In this document: positions 16,478 to 23,874 of the stretch, piece after piece | Position numbering within the stretch: the first letter of the stretch is position 1 | Layout: every line of letters starts with the position of its first letter | Assembly (NCBI GenBank): GCA_046498405.1 | Contig: JAWOAS010000138.1 | Coordinates: 1-64,000 of the forward strand | Length of the DNA: 64,000 nt | Direction of reading: 5' to 3' | Source of the DNA: T1Sed10-49 sp046498405 | Lineage (GTDB): Bacteria > Actinomycetota > Nitriliruptoria > Euzebyales > Egibacteraceae | Notes under the pieces: generated by a model | What the model was told of the DNA's origin: nothing | Databases searched by the model: none | What the model saw: only the letters and a program-made list of their open reading frames with translations | Position numbers and translations under genes: made by a program

Positions 16478-17467
16478 ATGCACAGACTCAGCCTGCGGTC
16501 GCTGCTCGCGGCCCTCATCGTCCTGCTCATGGTCCTCGCGGCCTGCGCCGAGGACGACGCCGATGACGCCGCCGAGGAGGAGGACGGCGACGAGGACCTC
16601 GCGCTCGACCTCGACGACGAGCCCGACGAGGACGCCGCCGAGGAGGACGAGGACGGCGAGGCCGACGACGAGGAGGCCGAGGACGACGAGGCCGCCGAGG
16701 AGGACTTCGACGTCGTCGCCGCCGTCGACGAGTACGCAAGCACGCTGCCCGACGGGTGGGGCTTCGAGACCGACATCGACGCGTTCAAGGACGCCGCCGA
16801 GGTCGAGGGCACGGTCATCATCGACGTGCGCTCCGACGAGGAGGTCGACGAGACCGGGGTCATCCCCGGCGCGGCGCACATCCCGATCCGTGAGCTCGCG
16901 GCGAACCTCAACGTCATCCCGACCGACCAGCCCGTCTGGGTCTACTGCGCGAGCGGGTGGCGTGCGGGCATGGCGCACGCCTCACTCGGGCTCATCGGCT
17001 ACGACAACGTCCGGCCCTTCATGCCCGGCTCCAACGGCTGGGAGGCCGCCGGTGAGGAGTTCACCGACGAGCAGGCCGAGCTCGAGGACGTCGGCGACCC
17101 CGACTTCCAGCCCGAGATGATCGACGCCGTCGACGGGTTCCTCTCGACGATGCCCGAGGGCTACCTCACGAACTCCCTCGACGAGGTCAAGGAGGCCAGG
17201 GACGCCGGCGCGACGATCATCGACGTGCGCCAGCCCGAGGAGTACGAGGAGGGCCGTATCGAGGACGCGGTGTCGATCCCGCTGCGCGAGGTCGCCGCGA
17301 GCGTCGACGAGGTCCCCGAGGACACCGACGTCATCGTGATGTGCCAGGTCGGCGGCCGCGCGTCGATGGGGCTGACGATGCTCCGCGTCATGGGCTACGA
17401 CAACGCCGAGGGCTTCCCCGGCAGCTTCGAGGCCTGGGTCGAGGCCGGCGAGGCCGTCGTCGAGTAG
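16478..17467 (+). CDS. Tandem-rhodanese lipoprotein
   Basis: 329-residue predicted lipoprotein. The signal LLMVLAAC gives a lipobox with Cys23, followed by an extremely acidic Asp/Glu spacer to about residue 75. Two rhodanese domains follow (about 85-190 and 205-325), each with an active-site cysteine loop: CASGWRAGMAH in the first and CQVGGRASMG in the second. Both loops keep the cysteine needed for persulfide transfer. AAAGGGG precedes the ATG, 56 bp after the cytochrome gene. In Wolinella the rhodanese-like Sud protein delivers polysulfide sulfur to polysulfide reductase. A comparable delivery role outside the membrane is inferred here from gene order. A strong hairpin terminator follows. 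Confidence 0.92.
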   Translation: MHRLSLRSLLAALIVLLMVLAACAEDDADDAAEEEDGDEDLALDLDDEPDEDAAEEDEDGEADDEEAEDDEAAEEDFDVVAAVDEYASTLPDGWGFETDIDAFKDAAEVEGTVIIDVRSDEEVDETGVIPGAAHIPIRELAANLNVIPTDQPVWVYCASGWRAGMAHASLGLIGYDNVRPFMPGSNGWEAAGEEFTDEQAELEDVGDPDFQPEMIDAVDGFLSTMPEGYLTNSLDEVKEARDAGATIIDVRQPEEYEEGRIEDAVSIPLREVAASVDEVPEDTDVIVMCQVGGRASMGLTMLRVMGYDNAEGFPGSFEAWVEAGEAVVE

Positions 17468-17491
17468 CCCCACCTCGACGTCGCGATGCTC

Positions 17492-17523
17492 CGAAGGGGG
17501 CGGGCTCGGGCCCGCCCCCTTCG
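17492..17523. terminator. Bidirectional hairpin terminator between convergent genes
   Basis: Perfect 14-bp inverted repeat CGAAGGGGGCGGGC, loop TCGG, then its exact complement. It lies between the rhodanese stop (17467) and the converging thioredoxin-fold gene (stop 17538). No T tract follows, as is common in very G+C-rich actinobacteria. Confidence 0.8.
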
Positions 17524-17537
17524 TCGTGCTCGCGGGC

Positions 17538-18074
17538 TCAGCGCTTGACCGCGCCACCGCCTCCCGCACGGGAGACCGCGACGATGGCGAGCACGACCCC
17601 GAGCGCGCCGATCGTCGAGAGGATCACCGTCGACCACGGCCAGCCCTCGTCGTCGGCGGTCTCCGAGGCTGCGACCTCGTCGGCGGCGGACGGGCCCGCG
17701 GTCTCGGCGAGCTCGTCCTCGATGTCGTCGGCGATCTGCTCGGTGAAGCCGACCCAGACCTCGTCGCCGACGACGAAGGTCGGCACCCCCGAGGCCTCCT
17801 CGCCCCGCTCGGCGAGGGTCTCGACGAAGCGCTCCTGGTTGGCCTCGTCGTACCAGACCTCGTACCGCGCGACCTCGACCTCCGGGTTGGCGTCCTCGAG
17901 CGCATCGAGCCACTGCGCGGCGTCCTCGCAGACCGGGCAGCCGTCGCCCCAGTAGTACTCGAGGTCGGCGTCCTGCTGGGCGCCCGCCGGCCGCGGCGCG
18001 ATGAGCAGCGCCGCGAGCAGGAGGGCGCCCAGCGCGACGGCCGAGGCGGGCCCGGCGAGTCGGACGGTGCGCAT
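17538..18074 (-). CDS. Membrane-anchored extracytoplasmic thioredoxin-fold protein
   Basis: 178 residues. A signal peptide (residues 1-32, ending PRPAGA-QQ) is followed by a thioredoxin/glutaredoxin-like domain with CPVC in YYWGDGCPVCEDAAQWL and the cis-proline block GVPTFVVGDEVWVGF. A C-terminal hydrophobic helix (WPWSTVILSTIGALGVVLAIVAV) anchors it so that the domain faces outward. GGAAGGAA precedes the ATG at 18074. It converges with the reductase operon and is divergent from the arsR operon, sharing a 279-bp control region. It may reduce or exchange disulfides or persulfides at the cell surface, for example on the rhodanese lipoprotein; this is inference. Confidence 0.85.
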   Translation of the reverse strand: MRTVRLAGPASAVALGALLLAALLIAPRPAGAQQDADLEYYWGDGCPVCEDAAQWLDALEDANPEVEVARYEVWYDEANQERFVETLAERGEEASGVPTFVVGDEVWVGFTEQIADDIEDELAETAGPSAADEVAASETADDEGWPWSTVILSTIGALGVVLAIVAVSRAGGGGAVKR

Positions 18075-18266
18075 CGCGGTTCCTTCCACGCGGCCGGCGC
18101 CGCCTGCGCAGCGGCATGCCGGCGCCCTGGTCGACGGATCGTGCGGAGCCTCCGCGACAAGCCTGCCACACGACCCCAGCGGCCCCGGGACCTTCGCCCC
18201 AGCGTCCTGCGCCATCCAGACCTCATCGACGCGCGGTGGTTGACGTCGCGGGGAGCGCCACTACAG

Positions 18267-18312
18267 TTCAATGCACGTTGATTCAACAAGGCTTGCATCA
18301 ACGTCCATTGAA
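18267..18312. promoter_or_regulatory. Long palindromic operator upstream of arsR
   Basis: The arms TTCAATGCACGTTGAT (18267-18282) and ATCAACGTCCATTGAA (18297-18312) form a 16-bp inverted repeat with one mismatch and a 14-nt centre. A second small palindrome TTGA-t-TCAA (18279-18287) lies inside it. TTGA/TCAA half-sites are typical for ArsR/SmtB repressors. It ends 41 bp before the ArsR start and stands out as A+T-rich in this genome. The divergent thioredoxin-fold gene could share it. Confidence 0.75.
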
Positions 18313-18353
18313 CGGCCGGTGCCCCACCCGGCCCCACCGTAGGAGGCGCACCC

Positions 18354-18641
18354 ATGGACGAGCTCGCCCGCCGCGCCGAGCTCTTCAAGGCCCTCGGCGA
18401 CCCGCTGCGACTGTCGATCCTCGATCGTCTCGCCGCTGGGCCCCGCTGCGTTTGCGACCTCCGCGAGGAGCTCAGCATCGCCGGCAACCTCCTGTCGCAC
18501 CACCTCAAGGTGCTGCGCGAGGCCGGCCTCGTCCGCTCCGAGCGCCAGGGGCGCTGGGTCACCTACGCCGTGGAGGCCGACGCGCTCGAGGCCGCCCGCC
18601 AGGCCCTGCCGGGCCAGCCCCTCGCGCTCGTCGAGGCCTGA
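18354..18641 (+). CDS. ArsR/SmtB family metal- or redox-responsive repressor
   Basis: 95-residue winged-helix protein. LFKALGDPLRLSILDRLAAG is the family N-terminal helix, and the recognition helix is NLLSHHLKVLREAGLV. RCVCDLREEL carries the CxC pair used in the alpha-3 metal site of ArsR for As(III)/Sb(III) and of CadC-type sensors; a thiol-based redox role is also possible. No further C-terminal cysteines are present. It is followed after 47 bp by the permease gene and preceded by a long palindromic operator, so it most likely autoregulates the arsR-permease-thioredoxin operon. Confidence 0.92.
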   Translation: MDELARRAELFKALGDPLRLSILDRLAAGPRCVCDLREELSIAGNLLSHHLKVLREAGLVRSERQGRWVTYAVEADALEAARQALPGQPLALVEA

Positions 18642-18688
18642 GCGCACCCGGACCGCCCGCCCGCACCCCCCGTCAGACCGAGGTCCCC

Positions 18689-19819
18689 GTGAGCGACCGC
18701 CACGACACGACGACCGAGACCACGACCCCCGAGGAGGCCCCGACCGACGGGCACGGCGAGCCGACCGCGACGGCCGCCCACGACGCCACCGGCGGACAGG
18801 CCTCCCGACGACGCAGCCTCGCGCTGCTCGCCGGCGGCGCGGCGCTGTGGGCCCTGCTCTACGTGGCCAACGAGCCGGTGTGGGACGCCGTCGTCGGCGA
18901 CCTCGTCGGCCTCGACCTCGAGAGCCGGCTCGGCCACGCCGTGCACTTCTTCCTCTACGACGTCGTCAAGATCATGCTGCTCGTCGGCGGGCTCATCTAC
19001 GTCATCGGCCTGCTGCGCAGCCACCTCTCCCCCGAGCGGGTCCGCGCGGCACTGGCGGGACGGCGGGCGATCACCGGCTACCTCGTCGCCGCGGCCTTCG
19101 GCGCGGTCACGCCCTTCTGCTCGTGCTCCTCGGTGCCGCTGTTCATCGGCTTCGTCGCCGCCGGCGTGCCGATCGGCGTGACGCTGACGTTCCTCATCAC
19201 GAGCCCGCTCATCAACCAGGTCGGCGTCGTCATGCTCCTCGGGATGTTCGGCTGGGAGGTCCCGGCCCTCTACGTCGCCACGGGCATGACGATGGCCGTG
19301 GCCGCCGGCCTCCTGCTGTCGCGCCTGAACCTCGATCAGTGGGTGGAGCCGTTCGTCTTCGACACCCCCGTCGGGCAGATCAGCGCCGCCGACGAGCGGC
19401 CCTCCCTCGCCGACCGCATGGAGGCGGCCAAGACCGAGACGATCGACATCGTCAAGACGATCTGGCCCTACGTCCTCGTCGGCATCGGCCTCGGCGCGGC
19501 GATCCACGGCTGGATGCCCGAGGACGTCCTCGCCACCTACGCCGGCCCCGACAACCCCTTCGCCGTACCGGTCGCCGCGGTCGCCGGCATCCCGCTCTAC
19601 GCCAACGTCGCCAGCGTCGTCCCCCTCGTCGAGGCCCTCTGGGCCAAGGGCATGGGCCTCGGCACGCTCATGGCCTTCATGATGAGCGTCGTCGCGCTGT
19701 CGCTGCCCTCGCTCATCCTCCTCAAGCGCGTGCTCAAGACCCCGCTCATCGTGATCTTCACCGCCGTGGTGACCGTCGGCATCCTCGGCATCGGCTACCT
19801 CTTCAACCTCGTCGCCTGA
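18689..19819 (+). CDS. DUF318/ArsP-type permease
   Basis: 376-residue membrane protein. A cytosolic Thr/Glu-rich tail of about 45 residues precedes eight or so hydrophobic segments. The signature TPFCSCSSVPLFIGF (with FCSCS) and the inverted-repeat partner AGIPLYANVASVVPLVEAL are those of the DUF318 permeases, which include ArsP (efflux of trivalent organoarsenicals) and SO_0444 (copper/zinc resistance). The GTG at 18689 has GAGG upstream. Neighbouring ArsR and small thioredoxin genes are the usual partners of this family. The exported species is unknown. A thiol-bound metalloid is a reasonable guess given the CxC in the ArsR protein. Confidence 0.9.
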   Translation: MSDRHDTTTETTTPEEAPTDGHGEPTATAAHDATGGQASRRRSLALLAGGAALWALLYVANEPVWDAVVGDLVGLDLESRLGHAVHFFLYDVVKIMLLVGGLIYVIGLLRSHLSPERVRAALAGRRAITGYLVAAAFGAVTPFCSCSSVPLFIGFVAAGVPIGVTLTFLITSPLINQVGVVMLLGMFGWEVPALYVATGMTMAVAAGLLLSRLNLDQWVEPFVFDTPVGQISAADERPSLADRMEAAKTETIDIVKTIWPYVLVGIGLGAAIHGWMPEDVLATYAGPDNPFAVPVAAVAGIPLYANVASVVPLVEALWAKGMGLGTLMAFMMSVVALSLPSLILLKRVLKTPLIVIFTAVVTVGILGIGYLFNLVA

Positions 19820-19868
19820 CCCCACCCCTCCACCCCGCCCGCACGACCCGACCGCAAAGGAACGCGAG

Positions 19869-20105
19869 ATGATGGATATCAAGGTGCTCGGCCCCGGCTG
19901 CGCGAACTGCGTCAAGCTCGAGGAGCAGACCCGCAAGGCCCTCGACGACCTCGGCACCGAGGCCTCGATCGAGAAGGTCACCGACATGGCCGAGATCATG
20001 AGCTACGGGATCATGTCGACCCCGGGGCTCGTCGTCGACGGCGAGGTCGTCGTGGCCGGCAAGGTCCCCTCGGCCAAGGCGATCGGCAAGCTCCTCAGCG
20101 CCTAG
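19869..20105 (+). CDS. Small thioredoxin-family protein (redox-active disulfide type)
   Basis: 78 residues with CANC in MDIKVLGPGCANCVKLEEQ and the cis-proline segment MSTPGLVVDGEVVVAGKVPS. The length and the GPGCANC start match the small 'redox-active disulfide protein 2' or MTH895 group, which are often encoded with DUF318 permeases. It is cytosolic, with no signal peptide. An AAAGGAACG stretch precedes the start, and a second ATG directly follows the first. It is the last gene of the arsR operon and is followed by a hairpin. It may reduce the permease's cysteines or hand over a thiol-bound metal; this is inference. Confidence 0.92.
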   Translation: MMDIKVLGPGCANCVKLEEQTRKALDDLGTEASIEKVTDMAEIMSYGIMSTPGLVVDGEVVVAGKVPSAKAIGKLLSA

Positions 20106-20127
20106 GCTCCGCCGCGCCTGAGCCGTC

Positions 20128-20166
20128 GAGGGCGGCGCCCGGCGCCACGCGTCAGGCGCCGCCCTC
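20128..20166. terminator. Hairpin terminator between convergent genes
   Basis: Arms GAGGGCGGCGCC (20128-20139) and GGCGCCGCCCTC (20155-20166) pair perfectly, with a 15-nt loop. It overlaps the last codons of the minus-strand gene at 20152 and lies just after the thioredoxin stop. Confidence 0.65.
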
Positions 20167-20544
20167 GTCGCGCCCCTCGTCCCCGTCGTCCCCGTCGTGC
20201 TCGAGCGGCGAGCGCAGCCACGCGAGCATCTGCCGCAGCGCGTCGTAGGCCTCGAGGCGCGCGGCGTCGGTGCCGGCGGCCTCGGCCGCGGCGACGTGGC
20301 GCCACAGGCGCTCGACGGTTGGCGGACCGAGGGCGAGCAGCGCCTCGGAGCCCTCCGAGGCCCAGCGCACGAGCACGTAGCGCACGAGCGCGCCGAGGGG
20401 GATGCCCGTGGCCTCCGCGAGGTTGCGCAGCGCCGGCAACGGGTCGACGCGGGTGAGCTCGGCGACCTCGGCCTTGAGGTTCGCGTCGGGGTCATCGGCC
20501 GGCCACGAGCCGATGTAGCGCTCAAGGCGGACGTCGTCGCTCAC
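20152..20544 (-). CDS. Conserved hypothetical protein (possibly DUF6027-like)
   Basis: 130-residue soluble protein. It begins VSDDVRLERYIGSWPADDPDANLKAEV and contains PLPALRNLAEATGIPLGALVRYVLVRWASEGSEALLALGP, then helices and a charged tail (HDGDDGDEGRDEGGA). I recall a small actinobacterial family of unknown function with this 'IGxWPADDPDANxKAEV' start, but cannot check it. The region GIPLGALVRYVLVRWA could be a helix-turn-helix-like segment. The GTG at 20544 overlaps the arginine deiminase stop by 4 bp with GAGGTC just upstream, so it is translationally coupled to arcA. Its function is unknown. Confidence 0.75.
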   Translation of the reverse strand: MSDDVRLERYIGSWPADDPDANLKAEVAELTRVDPLPALRNLAEATGIPLGALVRYVLVRWASEGSEALLALGPPTVERLWRHVAAAEAAGTDAARLEAYDALRQMLAWLRSPLEHDGDDGDEGRDEGGA

Positions 20545-21776
20545 GACCTCGCCACCGGGTCGCGCAGGACCGGGCAGGACATGCAGCGCGGGCCCCCACG
20601 CCCCCGGGGCAGCTCCGAGCCGGGCACGGCGAGGACCTCGACGCCGGCCTCGGCCAGGCGTCGGTTCGTGTCGACGTTGCGCTCGTAGGCCACGACGACG
20701 CCGGGACGCACCGCGAGGGTGTTGTTGCCGTCGTCCCACTGCTCGCGGTCGGCGGCGACCTCGTCCTCGCCGGTGGTGATGACCCGCAGCCGCTCGACGC
20801 CGAGCCCGTCGGCGAGCGCGGCGGTGAGGTCGGGCTCGGCGCGCACGGCCATGCGCCGCCCGCCCGGCTCGAGGCGGTGCACCGTCGCGGCCTGCGCGAG
20901 GCGGGGCCAGAGCACGACGGCGTCGCGGTCGACGACGGTGATGACGGTGTCGAGGTGCATCGTGCCCCGGGCCTTCGGCAGGTCGATGGCCAGGACGGCA
21001 TCGACGGCCTCGGCGGCGAAGAGCCGCGCGGCGAGGTTCTCCACGGCCACGGCGTGGGTGCGCTCGCTGACCCCCACGGCGACGCAGCGCTCGCTGAGCA
21101 CGAGGACGTCGCCGCCCTCGATCGTCGCCGGCTCGTAGCTGCGGTCCTGCCCGCCGTACCACACCGTCTCGGCGAGCCCGGCGAAGTCGGGATGGTAGCG
21201 GTAGAGCGTCCGCCAGAGGTGGCGCTCGGCGCGACGGGCGACCCGGTGCATCGGGCTCTGGACCACACCCGAGCCCACCCACGCCGAGGGGTCGCGGGTG
21301 AACACCGCGTTGGGCAGCGGGGGCACGAGGAAGGCCGTGGGTCCGAGCACGCCGCCGGCGAAGCCGTCGGACGCCCCGGGCACCTCGCCGACGGTGACCC
21401 CGCCGAGGAGGTGGCGGGCGAGCTCGTCGTCGTCGAGGGCGTCGAGGTGGGCGCGCACCCCCTCGACGAGCTCGGCGCCGCAGGCATCGACGGTGGCCAC
21501 GCCGGCGATCGCCTCGGCGCGCGCCTCGGGTCGCCGCACGGTCTCGACGAGGAGGTCGGCGAGGTGGCGGACGCGCACCCCCTCACCGGCGAGGGTCTCG
21601 ACGAAGGCGTCGTGCTCCTCCTGGGCCTTGCCGACCCAGACGAGCTCGTCGAAGAGCAACTCGTCCTTGTTCGCCGGCGTCAAGCGCCGCAGCTCGAGGT
21701 CGGGGCGGTGCACGACGACCTCGCGCAGGCGCCCGACCTCGCTGGTCACCGACGGGATGCGTCGACTCACGTCCAT
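20541..21776 (-). CDS. arcA: Arginine deiminase
   Basis: 411 residues. It hydrolyses arginine to citrulline and ammonia, the first step of the arginine deiminase pathway. The guanidino-modifying fold shows PNAVFTRDPSAWVG, EGGDVLVLSERCVAVGVSERT, GTMHLDTVIT (catalytic histidine) and the nucleophile Cys398 in GGPRCMSCP close to the C terminus. No ornithine carbamoyltransferase or carbamate kinase gene lies next to it in the window, so citrulline may be used elsewhere. The ATG has no ribosome site; a TAGGCT box lies 8 nt upstream, consistent with leaderless expression. The downstream hypothetical gene overlaps by 4 bp. Confidence 0.96.
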   Translation of the reverse strand: MDVSRRIPSVTSEVGRLREVVVHRPDLELRRLTPANKDELLFDELVWVGKAQEEHDAFVETLAGEGVRVRHLADLLVETVRRPEARAEAIAGVATVDACGAELVEGVRAHLDALDDDELARHLLGGVTVGEVPGASDGFAGGVLGPTAFLVPPLPNAVFTRDPSAWVGSGVVQSPMHRVARRAERHLWRTLYRYHPDFAGLAETVWYGGQDRSYEPATIEGGDVLVLSERCVAVGVSERTHAVAVENLAARLFAAEAVDAVLAIDLPKARGTMHLDTVITVVDRDAVVLWPRLAQAATVHRLEPGGRRMAVRAEPDLTAALADGLGVERLRVITTGEDEVAADREQWDDGNNTLAVRPGVVVAYERNVDTNRRLAEAGVEVLAVPGSELPRGRGGPRCMSCPVLRDPVARS

Positions 21777-21784
21777 GGGCCGAG

Positions 21785-21790
21785 AGCCTA
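21785..21790 (-). promoter_or_regulatory. Candidate -10 box (TAGGCT) before arcA
   Basis: TAGGCT on the minus strand, then CTCGGCCC, then the ATG: an 8-nt gap fitting leaderless initiation. Confidence 0.5.
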
Positions 21791-21835
21791 GCGACCGCCC
21801 GACGCGGCGACGCTGCCCGCGCCGGCCCCGCCCCC

Positions 21836-21841
21836 TAGACT
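21836..21841 (+). promoter_or_regulatory. Candidate -10 box (TAGACT) before the NfeD-like gene
   Basis: TAGACT lies 45 nt before the GTG at 21887; GGGGGAAAGG lies between and can act as the ribosome site. The box is back to back with the arcA promoter. Confidence 0.45.
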
Positions 21842-21886
21842 CGACCTCGCTCGTCGGCAGCGTCGACGGGGGAAAGGTGGCGCGTC

Positions 21887-22384
21887 GTGCTCGGCTTCCT
21901 CATCATCGGCGCGATCGGCCTCGCCCTGCTCATCGTCACGCTCGTCTTCGGCGAGGTCCTCGACGTCTTCGACCTCGACGTCGCCGGCGGCCTGCTCTCC
22001 GGGCCGGTCATCGCCTCCTTCCTCGCGGCGTTCGGCTTCGGCGGGGCGCTGACGATGCAGGCCACCGACGTCGGGGTGACCGGCGGCGCGCTCGCGGGCC
22101 TGGCCAGCGGCGCCATCGTCGGCGGCATCGCCGGGGGGCTGACGCGCTCGCTCATGCGCATGCCCACCGACGAGTCGGTACGCACCAGCGACCTCGTCGG
22201 CGCCACCGCCGTCGTCGTCACGCCGATCCCCGAGGGCGGCTTCGGCGAGGTCAACGTCAGCCATCTCGGCCAGACGATGAAGTACAACGCCCGCGCCAGT
22301 GAGCCCGTCGCCGTGGGCACCCCCGTCGAGGTCACCGCCGTGCTGTCCTCCTCGGCGCTCATGGTCGCCCCCGCCGAGCGCTGA
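21887..22384 (+). CDS. NfeD-like membrane protein
   Basis: 165 residues. Two or three hydrophobic segments fill the first 90 residues (LGFLIIGAIGLALLIVTLVFG, FLAAFGFGGALTMQATDV, GGALAGLASGAIVGGIAGGL). A soluble OB-fold-like domain follows (about 100-160, LVGATAVVVTPIPEGGFGEVNVSHLGQTMKYNARASEP). This is the architecture of short NfeD/YuaF-type proteins, which are encoded next to flotillins and act with them in membrane microdomains. A flotillin gene follows after 31 bp. The start is a GTG with GGGGGAAAGG upstream. Confidence 0.85.
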   Translation: MLGFLIIGAIGLALLIVTLVFGEVLDVFDLDVAGGLLSGPVIASFLAAFGFGGALTMQATDVGVTGGALAGLASGAIVGGIAGGLTRSLMRMPTDESVRTSDLVGATAVVVTPIPEGGFGEVNVSHLGQTMKYNARASEPVAVGTPVEVTAVLSSSALMVAPAER

Positions 22385-22415
22385 TGCCCACCCCCTGCGC
22401 CCACCGGAGCCACTG

Positions 22416-23867
22416 ATGCTCTCCTTCCTCTTCGACAGCCCCCTCGTCGCCGGGATCGTCGGCGCGGTCGTCCTCCTCGTCCTCGTCGTCTACCTCATCG
22501 TCCGGCGCATCGCCGTGGCCGGACCCAACGAGGCGTTCATCATCACCGGCCGCAAGGGCCAGGGGGCGGTCAAGAACCCCGAGACCGGGGAGGTCTCCAC
22601 CGACCTGTCGGGGCAGAAGGTCGTCATGGGCGCGAGCGTCTTCGTCCTGCCCTTCATCCAGAAGCTCCACGTCCTCGACCTCTCGAGCCGACGGATCTCC
22701 GTCGGCGTGCGCGGTGCGGTGAGCCAGCAGGGCGTCAAGACCGACCTCGAGGGCGTCGCGATCGTCAAGGTCGGCGGCAACGAGGACTCGATCCGCGCCG
22801 CCGCGCAGCGCTTCCTCACCCAACAGGACGACATCGTCCCATTCACCCAGGAGGTGCTCTCCGGCTCGCTGCGCGCGATCGTCGGTCGGCTCACCGTCGA
22901 GGAGATCATCCGCGACCGCGCGGCGTTCGCCTCCGAGGTCGCCGAGGAGGCCGAGACCAGCCTCACCAACCAGGGGCTGACCCTCGACACCTTCCAGCTC
23001 CAGGACATCCAGACCGAGGGCAACTACCTCGCCGACCTCGGCCGCCCGGAGTCCGCCCGCGTCGAGCAGGAGGCCGAGATCGCCGAGGCGCGCGCCCGGC
23101 AGGCCTCCGAGCAGGAGCGCTACCGCGCCGAGGAGCAGATCGCCAACGCCGAGCGCCAGCTCGAGCTGCGCAAGGCCGAGATCAAGGCCGAGACCGACGA
23201 GGCCAAGGCCCAGGCCGACGCCGCCGGGCCCCTGCGGGAGGCCGCGCGCAACCAGGAGGTCGTCGCCGAGCAGGAGCGGGCCGCCGAGCGCGAGGCGAGC
23301 CTGCGCGACCGTCAGCTCGACGCCGAGGTGCGCCGGCCCGCTGAGGCCGAGCGCTTCCGCGTCGAGCAGGAGGCCGAGGGGCAGCGCAACGCCGTGATCT
23401 TCGAGGCCGAGGCCGAGCGCGAGCGCCGCGCGAAGATGGCCGAGGCCGTCGAGCTCGAGGGCCGCTCGGAGGCCGAGGCCATCCGCGCGAAGGGCGAGGC
23501 CGAGGCCGAGGCCCGCGAGAAGAACGCCGAGGCCTTCCGCCTCTACGGCGAGGCGGCGATCATCGACCTGCTCACCGGCGTGCTGCCCGACGTCGTGCGC
23601 GCCGCGAGCGAGCCGATGAGCGAGATCGAGAAGATGACGGTGATCTCCACCGACGGCGCCTCGAGCCTCACGAGGACCGTCGCGAGCAACCTCGAGCAGG
23701 GCCTCGAGATCGGCTCGGACCTCACCGGCGTCGACCTGCGCGGGCTCTTCGCCCGCCTCGGCGGACAGGATGAGGGCCAGGCCCTCGCCAAGGCCGCCGA
23801 CGCCGCCGCGGCGGTGCGCGGGGAGCCGACCGGCGACCACGACGAGGCCGACGCCGCGGAGGGGTAG
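22416..23867 (+). CDS. floT: Flotillin-family protein (SPFH/band 7)
   Basis: 483 residues. An N-terminal membrane segment (residues 8-30, LVAGIVGAVVLLVLVVYLIV) precedes an SPFH/PHB domain (about 35-220, VAGPNEAFIITGRKGQG...VEEIIRDRAAFASEVAEEAE). A long Glu/Ala/Arg coiled coil runs from about 225 to 390 (repeated EAE and AEAR blocks). The C-terminal flotillin region is AFRLYGEAAIIDLLTGVLPDVV. Flotillins oligomerise and scaffold membrane microdomains. It pairs with the NfeD-like gene upstream, the standard bacterial operon. GGAG lies before the ATG. It converges with the beta-oxidation genes with only 7 bp between stops. Confidence 0.95.
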   Translation: MLSFLFDSPLVAGIVGAVVLLVLVVYLIVRRIAVAGPNEAFIITGRKGQGAVKNPETGEVSTDLSGQKVVMGASVFVLPFIQKLHVLDLSSRRISVGVRGAVSQQGVKTDLEGVAIVKVGGNEDSIRAAAQRFLTQQDDIVPFTQEVLSGSLRAIVGRLTVEEIIRDRAAFASEVAEEAETSLTNQGLTLDTFQLQDIQTEGNYLADLGRPESARVEQEAEIAEARARQASEQERYRAEEQIANAERQLELRKAEIKAETDEAKAQADAAGPLREAARNQEVVAEQERAAEREASLRDRQLDAEVRRPAEAERFRVEQEAEGQRNAVIFEAEAERERRAKMAEAVELEGRSEAEAIRAKGEAEAEAREKNAEAFRLYGEAAIIDLLTGVLPDVVRAASEPMSEIEKMTVISTDGASSLTRTVASNLEQGLEIGSDLTGVDLRGLFARLGGQDEGQALAKAADAAAAVRGEPTGDHDEADAAEG

Positions 23868-23874
23868 CGGCGGG

